From: Solanum dulcamara
Taxonomy: Eukaryota > Streptophyta > Magnoliopsida > Solanales > Solanaceae
DNA: 64,000 nucleotides
Reading direction: 5' to 3'
Assembly (NCBI RefSeq): GCF_947179165.1
Contig: NC_077245.1
Location: 36,573,286-36,637,285 of the forward strand
Shown piece after piece: positions 32,291-45,255 of this stretch. The position numbers and the translations under genes are program-made. Position 1 is the first letter of the stretch, and every line of letters starts with the position of its first letter. The notes under the pieces are model-generated. The model searched no databases and was not told where the DNA came from. It worked only from the letters and a program-made list of their open reading frames with translations.

Positions 32291-32760
32291 CGATATGTTA
32301 AAGGTCTTTGCTTTTGATGTGTATATATTATTAGATCTGGGTGACCATTTGCTGTTTGTTACTCTATTCCTTTCTAATAAGTTTGATGTGTTACCCAAAA
32401 TATTAGTAGAGCCTTATTTGGTATCTACCCCTATTGGTGAGTAGGTTGTTGCTAGAAAGTTATATAAAGGTTGTCCCGCGTTAATCTTGCATAAATATTT
32501 TCCTTTTTATTTCATAGAGCTCTACATGGTAGATTTTGATGTTATTCTTGGGATGAATTGGTTACATGCATCTTATTCTTCCATAGATTGTAGAACTTAT
32601 CAAGTTTCAATTTCAAAATGAGTCTATTCTAGAATGGAAGGGTCATGATTCGAGAAAGGTAGGATCATTTCTTGTCTTAAGGCTCGAAAGTTGATTACTA
32701 AGGGTTGCTTCTACCACATTGTGTAAGTTAGAGATGTCGACTCCAAAAGCCCATCTATTG
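32291..32760 (+). pseudogene. protease remnant (B)
   Basis: Continues the frame 32073-32444: TDMLKVFAFDVYILLDLGDHLLFVT. The active site reads D-L-G-D where D-S/T-G-A is expected. Further on, FDVILGMNWLHASYSSIDC-like text lies near 32535-32590, then SILEWKG near 32620. Stops at 32442 and later shifts break it. Confidence 0.65.
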
Positions 32761-34090
32761 AGTCAATTTTTGTAGTCAATAAGTTTACCGATGTATTTCC
32801 TGATGACCTCCCCGGTGTCCCTCCCAAAAGAGAAGTTGATTTTGGTATCGATTTTCTTCCTGATACCCATCCTATATCTATTCCTCCCAACCTAATATCC
32901 TAGAATTAAAGTATTTAAAGAAGCAATTGAAGTACTTGTTGGAGAAAGGGTCATAAGGTGAAGTATTTCTACATGGGATGCTCTCATGTTGTTTGTAAGA
33001 AAAAAGGATGGGTCGCTTCAGATGTGCATAGATTACCATCAACTAAAAAAGTTGACCATTAAGAACATGTACCTAATCCCTAGAATAGATGATTTGTTTA
33101 TTCAATTGCAAGGGGAAAGTCTTTTCTTTAAGATCGATCTTTGGTCCGGCTATCATCAACTAAGGATGAGAGAATGTGCCATTTCCAAGATGTCATTTTG
33201 AACAAGGTATGGTCACTTTGATTTTGCAGTAATGTCATTTGGGTTGACAAATGCACTGATGGTGTTTATGGACATAATTAATAGGGTGTTCAAACCCTAC
33301 CTTGATACTTTTATGGTAGTCTTGATTAATGACATCTTGATTTACTCTCGGAGTGAGGAAGAGCATAAGCTTCAAACCTTGAAGGTTAGATAATTGTTTG
33401 CAAAATTCCATAAGTGTGACTTTTGGTTGAAGTAGGTAGAGTTTCTCGGTGATGGGATAAAGGTTTACCTAAAGAAAATAGAGGTGGTGAGGAATTGGCA
33501 TAGACCGTTATCTCCTTCGGACTATGAGATTTTTGGGTCTAGACGGATATTATAGAAGGTTCGTAGAAGGTTTCTCTTCCATCTCATCTCCTATGACAAA
33601 ATTGACTCAAAAGAAGTAAGAGTTCCTATCGATGGATGAGTGTGAGAGGATTTCCAAACTTTGAAAGATTGACTTGCCTGTGCTCCTATTTTGACTCTAT
33701 TGGAAGGATTAGAAGGATTCATGGTTTATTGTGATTCTTTAAAGATTTTTTAGGATTGTGTCTTGATGCAAAATGGCAAGGTTGTAGCTTATGCTTCCAG
33801 GCAATTGAAGTTGCACGAATGTAACTACCCTACCCATGATCTTGAGTTAGCGACCGTGGTATTTTCTTTAAAGATTTGGAGGCATTATCTCTATAGGGTA
33901 CATATGGATATGTTCACCAATCATAAAAGTCTCCAATATGTGTTCACTCAAAATTACCCCAAGCTAAGGTGAATGAGGTATCTTGAACTCCTCTAGGACT
34001 ATGATATGAGTGTGCATTACCATCTGGGTAAGGCCAATGGTGTTGCTGATGCACTTATTAGAGTATCTACAGGGAGTGTGGCTTAGGTTG
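32761..34090 (+). pseudogene. reverse transcriptase / RNase H remnant (B)
   Basis: RT fingers are in the frame 32986-33201: [26 protein letters not shown] and [12 protein letters not shown]. The palm motif at about 33322-33350 reads [12 protein letters not shown], with the first Asp of FIDD changed to Asn. RNase H includes the frame 33763-33972 with [36 protein letters not shown] and [10 protein letters not shown]. Several stops and deletions. Not functional. Confidence 0.72.
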
Positions 34091-35640
34091 ATGTTCACCG
34101 GTTGGCTAGATTAGGAGTGAAGTTGAGTGGTTCCGATAATGGTGGTATGGTTGTTCATAATGGGCCCAAATCATCTTTGGTGGTGGATGTTAAATCAAAA
34201 AAAGACCTTGACCCGACATTAGTAGAGTTAAAGAATTTGTGAAAAAGAAGAAAGTAGAGGTCTTTTTACAAGGGTGAGATGGTGTACTTCACTACCCAAG
34301 GTCGTCTATGTGTTCTGCCTAAGGGGTTTGATTCTAAAAAGGGTGGGGTTTCATAATTCTTCATACTCTATTCATTCCGGTTCAACAAAAAATATACCGA
34401 GACATAAATGAGCTTTATTGGTGGAGTGGCATAAAGAAGGACATAGCAAGGTTTGTGGTTGGATTTTCGACTTGCCAACAAGTTAAGGCCGAACACCAAA
34501 GGCCGAGTGGCCTAGCACAAGACATTACAATTCCCACTTGGAAGTTGGAAGATGTAAACATTGATTTTTTAGTGGGTTTGACTACTCGGAAACATGATTA
34601 TTCGATTTGGATGATTATTGATAAAATGACAAAGTAGTCTCACTTTCTACCGGTCAAGACATCTTATAGTGCCAAGGATTGTGCTAAGTTGTATATTCGG
34701 AAATTGGTGAGGCTGTACAGTGTGCTTTTTTCCATTATTTTGGATCGTAGTACCCAATTCACTTCTTATTTTTGGAGATCGTTCCAAAAGGGACTGGGTA
34801 CCAAAGTGAAGCTAAGTACCGCATTCCATCCTCAAACTGATGTGCAAGTAGAATGGACAATTCAAACACTATAGGATATGTTAAGGGCTTATGTGTTGGA
34901 CATCAAAAGGAGTTGGGATGATCATATACCGCTCATAGAGTTCACCTACAATAATAGCTACCACTCAAGCGTTGAGATGGTACCATTTTAGGCTTTGTAT
35001 AGGAGATGATGTAGATCTCCAGTTGGTTGGTTTAAAGTAGGTTAAATGACCTTGTTGGGTCCTGATTTGGTGCTTGATACTTTGGAGAATGTGAGAGTCA
35101 TTAAAGAAGGGTTGAAAATGGCTCAAAGTCATCAAAAGTCCTATTTTGGTACTAGGAGATCATATCTTGATTTTAGTGTCGATGATTGAGTATACTTGAA
35201 AGTTTCACCCATGAAGGGTGTAGTTCTGTTTGGTAAAAAAGAGAAATTGAGCCCAAGGTATATAGGGCCTAAAAGTATCTTGAGAGGTATTGGCAAGGTT
35301 TTATGAGTTATAGTTGTCGTTGGAGATGGCCATGGTTCATCCTGGTGTTCCATGTGTATATGTTGAGGAAATGTGTGGGTGATCCTAGATCCATTGTGCC
35401 TTTGGAAATAGTGAATGTTGAAGAAACCTTGACCTATGAAGAGGTTCTGGTTGAAATTTTGGACTGGCTAGTCAACATATTGAGGAACAAATAAGTTGCA
35501 TCCACCAAAGTCCTTTAGACAAATTAAGAAATTGAAAGCATGACATGGGAAGCAAAAGTGGATATGATGAAGCGATATCCTCATCTTTTTCCGAGTTTCC
35601 CAAGTATTCATATGCATGAATGTTCATGAAGTTAATATTG
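34091..35640 (+). pseudogene. integrase remnant with chromodomain-like tail (B)
   Basis: Includes the frame 34455-34637 (CQQVKAEHQRPSGLAQDI, then VNIDFLVGL), the frame 34689-34874 (LYSVLFSIILDRSTQFTSYF, FHPQTDVQVEWTIQTL) and the frame 35303-35494 (FHVYMLRKCVGD, TYEEVLVEILD). The third catalytic residue region reads QVEWTIQ, so Glu is still readable. A tail like LRNK...ILWKWE follows to about 35600. Multiple stops. Confidence 0.7.
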
Positions 35641-35778
35641 TAAAGTCATGTTTTATGCTAAGTTTAAAAATCTCATGTTTTATAAATTTCAAATATTATT
35701 GTATTCATGTTGGGTTGCTAGTCCTCGTGCCGCGCCCTTTTCTATACTAATGATTCTCATTTGAGGATAAATGTTCCC

Positions 35779-35791
35779 AAAGGAGAGATAT
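35779..35791 (+). other. polypurine tract of B
   Basis: AAAGGAGAGATAT directly precedes the LTR start at 35792, after the family word GAGGATAAATGTTCCC. Confidence 0.75.
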
Positions 35792-37945
35792 TGTAATACC
35801 CTAGAAGTTTTAATGTCCTAAAATGAGGAACAAAGGATAAAATCCCAGAGAAATATAGAAAACTAGCACCAGGTGATGACCATGGAAGGTTATCATAGGC
35901 TGTGGTAAAAACTACACCTCGTAGTGAGCCACCATGGTGGTAATTTAGAAAACCTAGACCTGTAAGCCAAGGACCACGAATGACCACTATGGGATGGAGT
36001 TCTTCACGGACCGTGGTGTGTTCCGTGGTGGTCACTCTGTAGAGGACATGTATGTCCTCCTGTAGAGACTGCACCATGACCACGGTTCATGGGCCGTGAT
36101 GCCCTCCATGGACCGTGAATGTCTCTGTGGAGGAAGTCCTGAGACTTTTCCTACAAATCCCAAAATCTTTCCTCCAAGTCATTTACGGTGTACACAAACC
36201 GTGATGGGTTCTCCGTGAAGCCCAGTCCGGCCAATTTTAAAAGGGGTATTTTGCTTTTTTCCTATGTTTTAAAATTAAACTAAGGTCGTTTTAGGGAATG
36301 AATATAATCTATCTAAAGGATCCTAAGCGTTTCCAAACTCATTTCCCTCACTCAAATTCTAAAACTCAAAAACCTAGCCTCTCAAGTTTCTCTCAAGGTC
36401 TTCTTCTTCACCATGAAAGCTAGGGTTTCATTCTAAGAGCTTCAAGCCTCCATTTTCAAGCTTGCATTGGGATTTATTCCCCAAGGTATGTGGGTCTCAT
36501 TCATGGGTTCTTCCACCCATGGAGCCCAAGTATTTTCTAAACTTAGAAATTTAATTTGAAATGGTGAAATCTTATGGGTTTTTATATCATGATTCAAAAT
36601 GCATAGAATATTATCTATATGAAGTTTATTTACCTATATTGGTTTATATTGACACTTAATTTCATGAAATGGTTGAATTATCAAAGGTTCTTATATGAAG
36701 GCATGAAAAGGAGTTTTAAATTTTATTGGTGGGTTGCTTTAAATATGTTTTAATTGATGCATTACATTACTCTCATGTATGCTATCATGGATTTAAATGA
36801 TTTGAAAGTAGATTGAACCATGCAGTTTCGTTATGTTTCAATGATGTTTGAATTTAAAGCTTTGACTCCAAAATCAAAGTTTATGAAAGAAAATATTAAT
36901 GATTAAAGGGAATCTTATGAAATGAAAGAATGATGAAATGATGGATTCCACTCGTGAAAGGAAAATTCTCACTTGTCTGAATCAAATGAAAGGTTTTATG
37001 AGCTATTCTACCAGATGATGTTTTGATGATATAAAGCTATGTAAATGATTATATTCTTATGTTATATGACCTATTCTGTGGGATTGTCTTAGCAACGAAT
37101 AGGGTATTGAAGTGGAATTCGGTAATGGAATCCTAGTAGCAATCCCTTGTCTCATTTACTGTGTTCCAACATAGGAGCCCTTGCATGCTTAGGCTAGTGG
37201 ATCCACAAATAGCCCTAAAGGTTAAAGAAAATGAATGTAGTTGATGGAGTTCTATCCGACAAGTAGTCTCCTCATTCCAACGTAGGGTATTATGTTTGAA
37301 TACATATAATAGCTCGCATGGTATTAAATGTCGTTTGTAGTCATCTTCCAATAAAATGAATGTTTCCAATGTTATTTACATGATTGATTATACATGTATT
37401 ACATTATGTGTCATACTACATTAATGTTCAAATGTTCCTTTAATATCCATGCATGTCTACACACTTAGTACATTCAAACTACTAACACATACTACTTTGC
37501 CTACATGATATCACCATGTAAGGACTGATGTTGCTCTACATTTACCTCCTCGTAGCTAGTTTTATTGTTGAAGGCTACTACCTTAGTGAGTTCCCATATT
37601 TCAGGAACAATACCCATTCTCTTTTCTCGATTCTATTATGTAAAGAGTTTTGGACTTCCTTTTTGGTACTTGTTCCATTTATTATAAGGATGAGTTAGGG
37701 AAATGTCTTAGCCCCTGCCAAGTCTTTTAGTAGAGGTATGCTTGGACATAAATATATGATTTTTAAGTTTGATTTTGACTCCTATTCTATGTTCTTTCCC
37801 TTAGTCTCGTTATCCCTTTTATTTTTTCTTATTATTGCATGTCATTACATATGAAAAGTTAAATGAATGTTAAGAGGCTCGGGTGAGGTACCTCCGGGTC
37901 CCTCATTCGCCGTGTCACGTTTGGGCCCTAGCTTGGGTCATGACA
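35792..37945 (+). repeat. 3' LTR of B
   Basis: 2154 bp, TGTAATACCC to GGGTCATGACA. It matches 28555-30659 along its full length, with high similarity in the second two thirds and strong divergence in the CCGTGG-rich first 350 bp. No gene. Confidence 0.85.
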
Positions 37946-37950
37946 CTACT

Positions 37951-39027
37951 GAAGCTATTGAAGCACTAGGTTGAGTCTGCCGGCATACATCCCTGCCCTT
38001 CTCTTGGGCCGATGGACGATTCCTTAATCTGTGACCTATCTTACCTCATCCAAAACATACTCTTCTAGGTGGTTTTTACCACACTTCCGGTAAGTTGGGA
38101 AAGAGCGACCACCAAAAACACTACCATGAGACTTAGAGATTGGTGCTCAATATTTGTTTTAACTTGGGCATCCAAGCACTAGAAGAAGATGAGGTCATTC
38201 CTTAAAATTTCTTTCAAAAATGAGAATGACTACCACCTCTCAATCTTTGATGAGAGTAGTCCACATTATCTGCCTGAGCCCTCTTGCTATCCTTAACAGT
38301 TTTCTTAGGCTTTTCTTTCTCAATCTATTGAGAAAGAGTCATTAAATGGGAGATACCAATCTCTGTGATCAACATCACAAACCTGTACTATTTAACCACC
38401 ATCTCAGAAACACTGGAGACAAGTTTACTTATACAGGCCCTAGAGTCAGCTAACATAGTCGGAGCATACTTTGAAAGTTGAGTGAACTTCAAAGAATACT
38501 TCTTTACAATAATATTACCTTTCTTCAAGTTAAAGAACTCTTGGAAACTTTCTTCCCTCTACTTAGAACCTATCAAGAAATGTAACCTTAAACTTTTCCC
38601 AATAAATAGGGCCTTAATCCTTAGCCCTATCTGCCTTCCATTGCTTATACAAAATTTGAGTCACTCCCTTCAACTGATAAGCGGCTAAATATGCACTCTC
38701 GACTGGAGTGACACCCATAATCTAAGGGACTTCTTGATACACTCTATGAACTCTTGTGGAGCCTTATCCACCTTTGAACCATGAAACTCCAGAGAGTTCA
38801 TCCGAGAGAATTCTCAAACTCGAGTAGAAACTGTATTAGCATTTGGATTGACTGGGGACAAAACTTCTCAATTGGATTGAGTAGTCATAGCTTTGGCTAG
38901 CACCTGAAAAGTATTCCTAAACTTAACATAAGAGACCTATTCAGGTAATGGGTCTACTGGAGTCGGAGGTACTTGTTATTCCTCATTTTGATTCTTTCAG
39001 AAATAAGCTCTTCATGGAGGCATGATG
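37951..39027 (-). pseudogene. gag of element G, right of insertion B
   Basis: Minus strand, ending at the family start MPP (ATG complement at about 39022-39027). Readable words include NSLEFHGSKVDK and FIE.IQEV near 38720-38810, YLAAYQLKGVTQILYKQW near 38640-38690, and the zinc-knuckle side near 38040-38110. Gag joins the fragment left of 28550 when element B and one target copy are removed. Stops and shifts throughout. Confidence 0.65.
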
Positions 39028-39177
39028 TTGTAAACGTATAGAGTAAGAGTTAGAAGGAGACTACATATAGTTTCACTCTATCTCACTATAGAGAGTATTA
39101 AACAAGTGAAATACTTATAGATGTGTTGCGTTTCACGCCCATGAATAAGACTTAACACAGCTTTTAGACACCCTAAT
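39028..39177 (-). other. leader and decayed primer site of G
   Basis: Between the gag start and the 5' LTR. GCTTTTAGACACC at about 39160-39172 (plus strand) is a decayed complement of the initiator-Met primer site, five bases from the LTR edge at 39178. Confidence 0.5.
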
Positions 39178-41341
39178 TATCATGACCTAGGCTGGACCTA
39201 AATGAGACACGTCAATTAGAATCTTTAGATACCCTAATCAAGACTCTTAGCATAACATAACATGACTTAGAAATAACTTGATAATCAAGAGTAAGCTTAA
39301 ATTCGGAAGATAAGTCTAAAATGTAGAAATATCAGTAAAAAGGATCTAAACATAACATTTGAAATAAATAGAAAATCATACTTGTCTAGTATGAAAAGCC
39401 TCTACTACCATAGACAGGGGAATAGGACAAGACCTAGCTCACCTAAAGTATTTTAAAGTAAAATGAGTCTGAAATGAAAGATGACATAAGTGGTTGAGCC
39501 CTCAAAGTAGGAGGACTCACCAAAGCAAGCATTGCTAAAGGGAAACATGTATAATCCATGACAATTGGTAGGAGCATCGTGACCTATATTATCAAACAAT
39601 ATAGGCAAAAGAGTATACGTCAGTACTATAGAATGCACTGAGTATGGAGAATATGTAATACATGATGTAAATCTTAATAAATCAATGACTAAGTTAATAA
39701 TAGTAAAAACCCTTAAAATATCATGAGAAGCATAAGACATGGTCAATACAAAAATGCGTTGTGAAATCATAAGGTAAGAATAGCATAGTGTTAGTCATAA
39801 AGCTTTGTGAGAGATACCATTAACTGACATAAATTATGTGATCTATAACATGGAATTCAATGTCTACCCCACACAAAAAAGAGGTTGTACTACTTGCCAG
39901 ATAAGGACCTTAAACATCGCCTAACTGGATTCACTAAGATAGAGGGGATCAAGCCTCAGGTAATGGATGACCATTTTCTCATATTGTGGCACGTAGTTTG
40001 GGACTAGGAGATTGCTACTAGAGACCCGACCTCTACTAATAGGAGAGGCTCCATCCCAAAGTCCACTCGATGTTAGGTAATTCTCTCTATGGAATATCAT
40101 ACATAAGATGAACATATCATAAATCTTAGAAGATAGTAAGAATCTAATAATACCAAATTCATCATAACATACTTTAAATTCATAAGAATAGCTCCTTTCA
40201 ACATATCCTGATTCATAACATAATTAATTCATAAGAGAATCCTAATCATGATAAGCTTTTCATAAAATTCATATTGATACTTCATCTAGAAGCATCATTA
40301 AATTATAGTTCATAAAAATCATAGTGCATCCATGACCTCAAAACATGACCCATAATTAGAAAATAGGCATAAAGCATGGGTTCATGTGAAATTCATCAAA
40401 AACATGTAATTAAGATCATTTTATGCATAATAACATCATTGAATTTAAATAAAAGTATGATTGAATGAACCCAAAGTAAGATCATCAAAACTCTAGAAAA
40501 TTGGATTGAAACTCATAGAAAAAGAAGGGAAATATTTGGGACTCCATGAATGGAAGAGGACCCATGGATGAAATTCTCATATAACTCACTAAAATCTAGG
40601 CTAAAACATGAGAAGAGTCTTGAGTTATTAGAATTCCTAGCTTGGAGAAGAAGACTTCCTTTAGAGAGAAAACCTTGGGAGCCTTCGAGAATTTTAAGAG
40701 AATGGAGGAATGTTTAAGGGCTTGGGTAGATATAGGTCGTTCAAAATAGTCCAAAACCATATAGTATAGGAGTTAAAAGAATATAAAAAATCCAAAATAT
40801 CTCCGGATTACTGGAATGACCCTCGATTGGACCTATGGCCCATAAGGTCATCCAGAGTCGTAGAAGAATCAATAGAAACTATGTCCGAAAAATAGAGCTA
40901 CTAAAATTGACACTTCAATCCTATGACCTTGGTCTATAGGTTGTAGAAAACTGTATGGGTTGTCAGCCAGTCGTCCTACACAACCTCTAAAAATATAGTC
41001 TCTGATCCTCACTACATAGGCCATTATACAACTCGTAAAACTTCCTACGGTCCTTAAAACCTCTCGTCAAACATAACCTTGGTTACTGGAAATTTCCATT
41101 TCTTAGAACCTTTCCTACAACCCCATCTACAAACCGTAGGACCTAATACGATCTATAGAAGCCACTCATACCCTAATTGAACACTTAGAAAATTTTCCTA
41201 ACTCCAGTACCCCGCCTACGAGACCCCCTTACCGACAGTAAGACTTCTTGCTGTCCGTAGGTTGGCTAATAGAAACTTGCACCAGAATAGTGTTTTTGCA
41301 GCTTTATATTTGTTCCGACTTTCCAACTTCTGGGTCTTACA
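39178..41341 (-). repeat. LTR shared by elements G and M2
   Basis: 2164 bp, from TATCATGACC (degraded TGTCATGAC) to GGGTCTTACA. On its left lie the primer site and gag of G, so it acts as the 5' LTR of G. On its right lie a polypurine tract and the 3' end of minus-strand pol, so it acts as the 3' LTR of M2. One LTR with an internal domain on each side is the product expected from unequal recombination between two elements. The U3 part (about 40840-41240) is rich in ACGAG/CTCGT and CCTACGG-like words. Minus frames here are not genes. Confidence 0.75.
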
Positions 41342-41356
41342 ATATCTCCCCCTTGG
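41342..41356 (-). other. polypurine tract of M2
   Basis: On the minus strand CCAAGGGGGAGATAT directly precedes the LTR edge at 41341, after the conserved CATTCAAGGACGAGCGA word. Confidence 0.8.
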
Positions 41357-43110
41357 GATCGCTCGTCCTTGAATGAGACTCAAGTTAGCATGAATAGAGA
41401 AGGAAAGGAGATCTAACAACCCAACATGAATATAAAACACATCAAAATGCATAAAATCAAGGAGTAATCAACCCCAAGAAAAACCGTGATACTCTAAAAT
41501 TGATTTCATGAACATGCATGCATATAGAAATATGTGAATGATTGAAACATATTAATTCAGAAGAGTGAGATTGAGGAACTGATTCCTCAGGACAAACTGA
41601 AGTTTAGGGAAAGAAATAAGGATAAATGGACATTGAATTGGCTTTGGCCTCCCAAGTAACACACTTACCTAATTGATTCCCTTAAAGAACTTTAACGAAA
41701 GCAACTTCTTTATTTCTCAACTTTCGAACATGACGATCTAATATCTCAACTGGGACCTCTTCATAAGATAGGATTTCTTTCACACAAACACTCTAAATAG
41801 CACAATAGAAGTAGGATCATAAGCATACTTCTTCAACAAGGAAGCATGAAACACCGGATGCACCGATGTCAATTCCGAAGGCAAATCCAACGCATAAGCC
41901 ACCTTATCAAAATGCCTCACAATCTAATATGGTCCAATATAATGGGGTCTAAGCTTCCCTTTCTTACCATAACATATCACACCCTTCACAGGTGAGATTT
42001 TCAAGTACACCTAATCAAACCTTAAACTCAAGCTATTTCTTTTGTTACAATAACATATCACACCCTTCATAGGTGAGATTTTCAAGTACACCTAATCATC
42101 AACCTCTAACTTAAGCTATCATCTCCTTATATCTGAATAAGACTTTTATTAGATTTAGGGAGTCTTCAACCTTTCTATAATGAGTCAAACTTTCTCCATA
42201 GCTTTATAAACCAACTCGAGCCCTATCAAAGCGACTACACCAACCTCAAACCACCAAATAGGAGATCTGCATATCCTACTATAGAGAGCTTTTAACGAAG
42301 ATATCTGAATATTTGAATGATACAATTATTATAGGAAAACTCAGTCAACGGAAATGGTCATCCTAATTTCCTTTGAAATTGATCACACAAGCCCTTAATA
42401 TATTCTTCAAATTCTAAATAGTATGCACATCTTGACTATCAGTTTATGGGTGAAAAGTTATACTAAGCTTAAATTAAGTACTAAGACCCCATTGAAACAA
42501 TCTCCAAAACTGAGAAATAAAGTTAGTCCTTGGTCTGAAATGATAGAAAATGGAACACCATAAAGCTTAACCAACTCTCGAATGTCAAGCATGGCATAAT
42601 CCTCTACTGAATAAAAAGTCTTATCAAGAAGAAAATATGCCAAATTATTTATTTGGTCCCAAAAATCCAAATTGAATCATTTTACCTACGATACGAGGCA
42701 AACACGTGATAAAGTCCACATTCAAGTCATCCCACATCCAAGTAGGAATCTCATTATCTTGAGCTAAACCATTCAAGTTTGATGCTCAACTTTTACTTGT
42801 TGACAATTAGACCACGTAATCATAAACTCTGCAATATCCCTCTTCATGTCATTCCACAAATAAACTTCCTTCAAATCACGAAAAATCTTAGTAGATCCTG
42901 GATGAATAGAATACCGAGAATTATGAGTTACAAATAATATCATTTTCCTAAAGCCATCGACATTAGAAACACATAACCTTGATAACGATGCACACCATCT
43001 CCCCTTTGGGAGAATGCCTCAATGGATTTTTCGAAAACCATTTTCTTCATTTCAACCTTAGTCAGATCACTATCTTCCTTTGCCTTCACATCTGACACAA
43101 GAGATGATTT
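41357..43110 (-). pseudogene. integrase remnant of M2
   Basis: Minus-strand integrase. The chromodomain-like tail lies near 41600-41770, the C-terminal domain near 41820-42010, the core near 42160-42720 and the zinc region near 42790-42930. The frame 42458-42670 reads SVEDYAMLDIRELVKLYGVP and FSIISDQGL. The stretch at 41960-42110 contains a repeated pair of about 65 bp: AACATATCACACCCTTCA and GGTGAGATTTTCAAGTACAC occur near 41971 and again near 42052. That small duplication is unique to this copy. Heavily broken. Confidence 0.65.
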
Positions 43111-44239
43111 TGAACTATTTTACACGACGACACCACCCTCTACTGAATCAGCAAAAAGAATACCCAAATGAGATAGTCTATGGAAATCAACTAACTCCTC
43201 TTTCTCATCCTCAATATAGGAAATAGTATCCATAGATAGCCTACTAATATCTTCGATAACCACATTTGCCTTTCTTAGATGATTGAGAATACTCATGTCA
43301 TAATCCTTCAATAACTCAAGCCATCTTCTTTGTTGAAGGTTCAAATTCTTTTACTTGAGAACATGCTGCAAACTCTTATGATCATTTAATAAATCAACAT
43401 GAACACTACAAAGGTAATGTCTCAAAATATTCACAGCAAACACAACTGCAGCCAACTCCAAGTCATGAGTCGAGTAGTAACTTTCATCAACATTAAGATG
43501 ACTAGAAGCAGGCTATAACTTTATCATTTTTCATCAACACATAACCAAGACAAATGCTCCAGGAAACACAATACACAACAAACCCATCAAATCCTTCCGA
43601 TAAAGTCAAAACTGGGCTGAGGTAAGTCAGTCTTTCAACTCTTGAAAACTCTTCTCACATGCTTCGAACCATTGAAAATTCACCTTCTTCGAATCAACAA
43701 AGTTAAAGGTGAAGCAATAGATGACAATCCTTCCACAAACCATTTATAATAACTGGATAAACCCAAGAAACTCTGAATATCTAAAGGAGAAAGAGGTCTA
43801 GGCAAATTCTTAACCACCTCGACCTTCTTAGGATCAACTCTAATACCATCACCTGACACAATATTGCAATGAAATGCCACCAATATCAACCAAAACTTAC
43901 ACTTGCTAAACTTAGCAAAGAATTAATGATCCTTAAGAACTTGTAAGATAATCCTCAAATAATCGACATGCTCATCCTCACTTCGAGAATAGACAAATAT
44001 CACCAATCAACACAATGATGAACATATCCAAATATTGCTGGAAAAACCCGTTCATCAAATACATAAAAGTTGTAGTAGAATTTTTTCATCCAAAAGAAAT
44101 AACAAAAAAATTCAAAATGACAATACCTAGTTATGAAATCCATCTTTGGAATATCACATTCTCTCACTCTAAGATGATAATAACCTTATAGAACATCAAT
44201 AGAAAATTAGCTAGCACCTACAAGTTTATCAAACAAGTG
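43111..44239 (-). pseudogene. RNase H and reverse transcriptase remnant of M2
   Basis: The frame 43120-43344 reads [20 protein letters not shown] and then the LSMDTISYIEDEKEELVD linker. The frame 43680-43889 reads VDPKKVEVVKNLPRPLSPLD and IQSFLGLSSYYKWFVEGLSS, the RT thumb/connection. The palm motif near 43985-44025 reads LIGD instead of FIDD. The fingers end at 44239 where a plus-strand LTR cuts in, so the upstream parts lie elsewhere, probably beyond the right edge. Confidence 0.68.
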
Positions 44240-45255
44240 AGTAACACCCCAAAAGTTTCTAGCCTAAACTAACATTGAAAAGAGCAGAATAAATGAAGTT
44301 GTAGGGCATGGGGTTTCATGGGTCCATTCCATGAGCTGGCATAAGCACCACGAGCTATGACGAGAGCTCGTGGAGATGAGGACAAGTTGGAAATTTCCAA
44401 GGGAAGGTCCACATACCTCTCTATGGACCTTGGTAGTTACCACAAGTTGTGGAGTTAACTTGTGAACCTCCCCCTCCTAAGGGTTAAAGGAACACACATT
44501 CACAGACACCTATACAGTCCATAAAAGTCTATATGACCCAAATAGTGCTCTATTGAAGGTAACTTTAAGGAGCCAATTACCTCATCTTCACGGAACCCTC
44601 CACAATCGTGGAGGTCTCCACGGGTCGTGGAAGAGTTTTGTAGACCTTGACCCTAAAGAAATTTCTCCAGCATCACTTTACGAACACCATCACGATTCGT
44701 GACGGGCTATATAGCCCATGAAGGGCCTCTCATGAACTGACCCGCCCAATTTTAATGTGGGGCATTCTGGTCTTTTCTACCTTTTCCCAACTTAAATGAA
44801 TACATTTTGGGACCACAAACCAGTCTCTTATCATTACCACTAGGGTTTTCCGCTCTCATAAACATTTAGAACTTTTGAGAGAAAAAATTAAAAAGAAGAA
44901 AGAGAGCTAGGGTTCAAGGTTTTCAAGCAATTTTTTCAATTTTCGACTAGATAATCTTTGTTCCAGGTATGTAAGGCTATTATAACGTTGGACTAAGTTG
45001 GTCCTTGTGCCCTTCATCTCCATATAGCCAATTTGAGTTTTAAGTTTGACTTTTAATTCCAATATTTGGATTCTTGAGTCACCTATATAAATTTCATTGA
45101 GTTCTTGTATATATATTCAATTCTACCTTGATGATTTTCATGAGTTCAGAATTTGAGATTTGTGTGTTCATGTTTGCATTCACATGAACCCTAGTTTAGT
45201 CTTATATTTAATTATTTATTCAATGTTTTGAGTTAAAGAGTAATATTTTTGTCAT
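44240..45255 (+). repeat. LTR F, start and middle part
   Basis: Starts at about 44240 with AGTAACACCCCAAAAG (degraded TGTAACACCCC) inside RT of M2. The U3-like part, 44320-44760, has many CACGAG/CTCGTG and CCACGGGTCGTGG words. The AGCTAGGGTTCAAGG and GTTCCAGGTATGTAAGGC words near 44900-44980 match the middle of other plus LTRs. The LTR end GTCATGACA was not found before 45255, so it is truncated. Confidence 0.6.

Larger units (their letters stand above)
28555..37945 (+). mobile_element. element B: full-length degenerate chromovirus
   Basis: 9.39 kb plus-strand element with two LTRs (28555-30659 and 35792-37945), a decayed primer site, gag, protease, RT, RNase H, integrase and polypurine tract in canonical order, and a near-perfect 5-bp target duplication. 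It sits in gag of minus-strand element G. Gag is interrupted by a MITE at 31302-31553. All frames are broken, and the RT motif reads LIND. The U3 halves of the LTRs differ far more than the U5 halves. An old, dead copy, but older events are still legible: G first, then B, then the MITE. Confidence 0.85.

Noticed and set aside
39453..39770. 105-codon minus frame
   Set aside because: Within the LTR shared by G and M2, with no similarity. Chance frame in AT-rich sequence.
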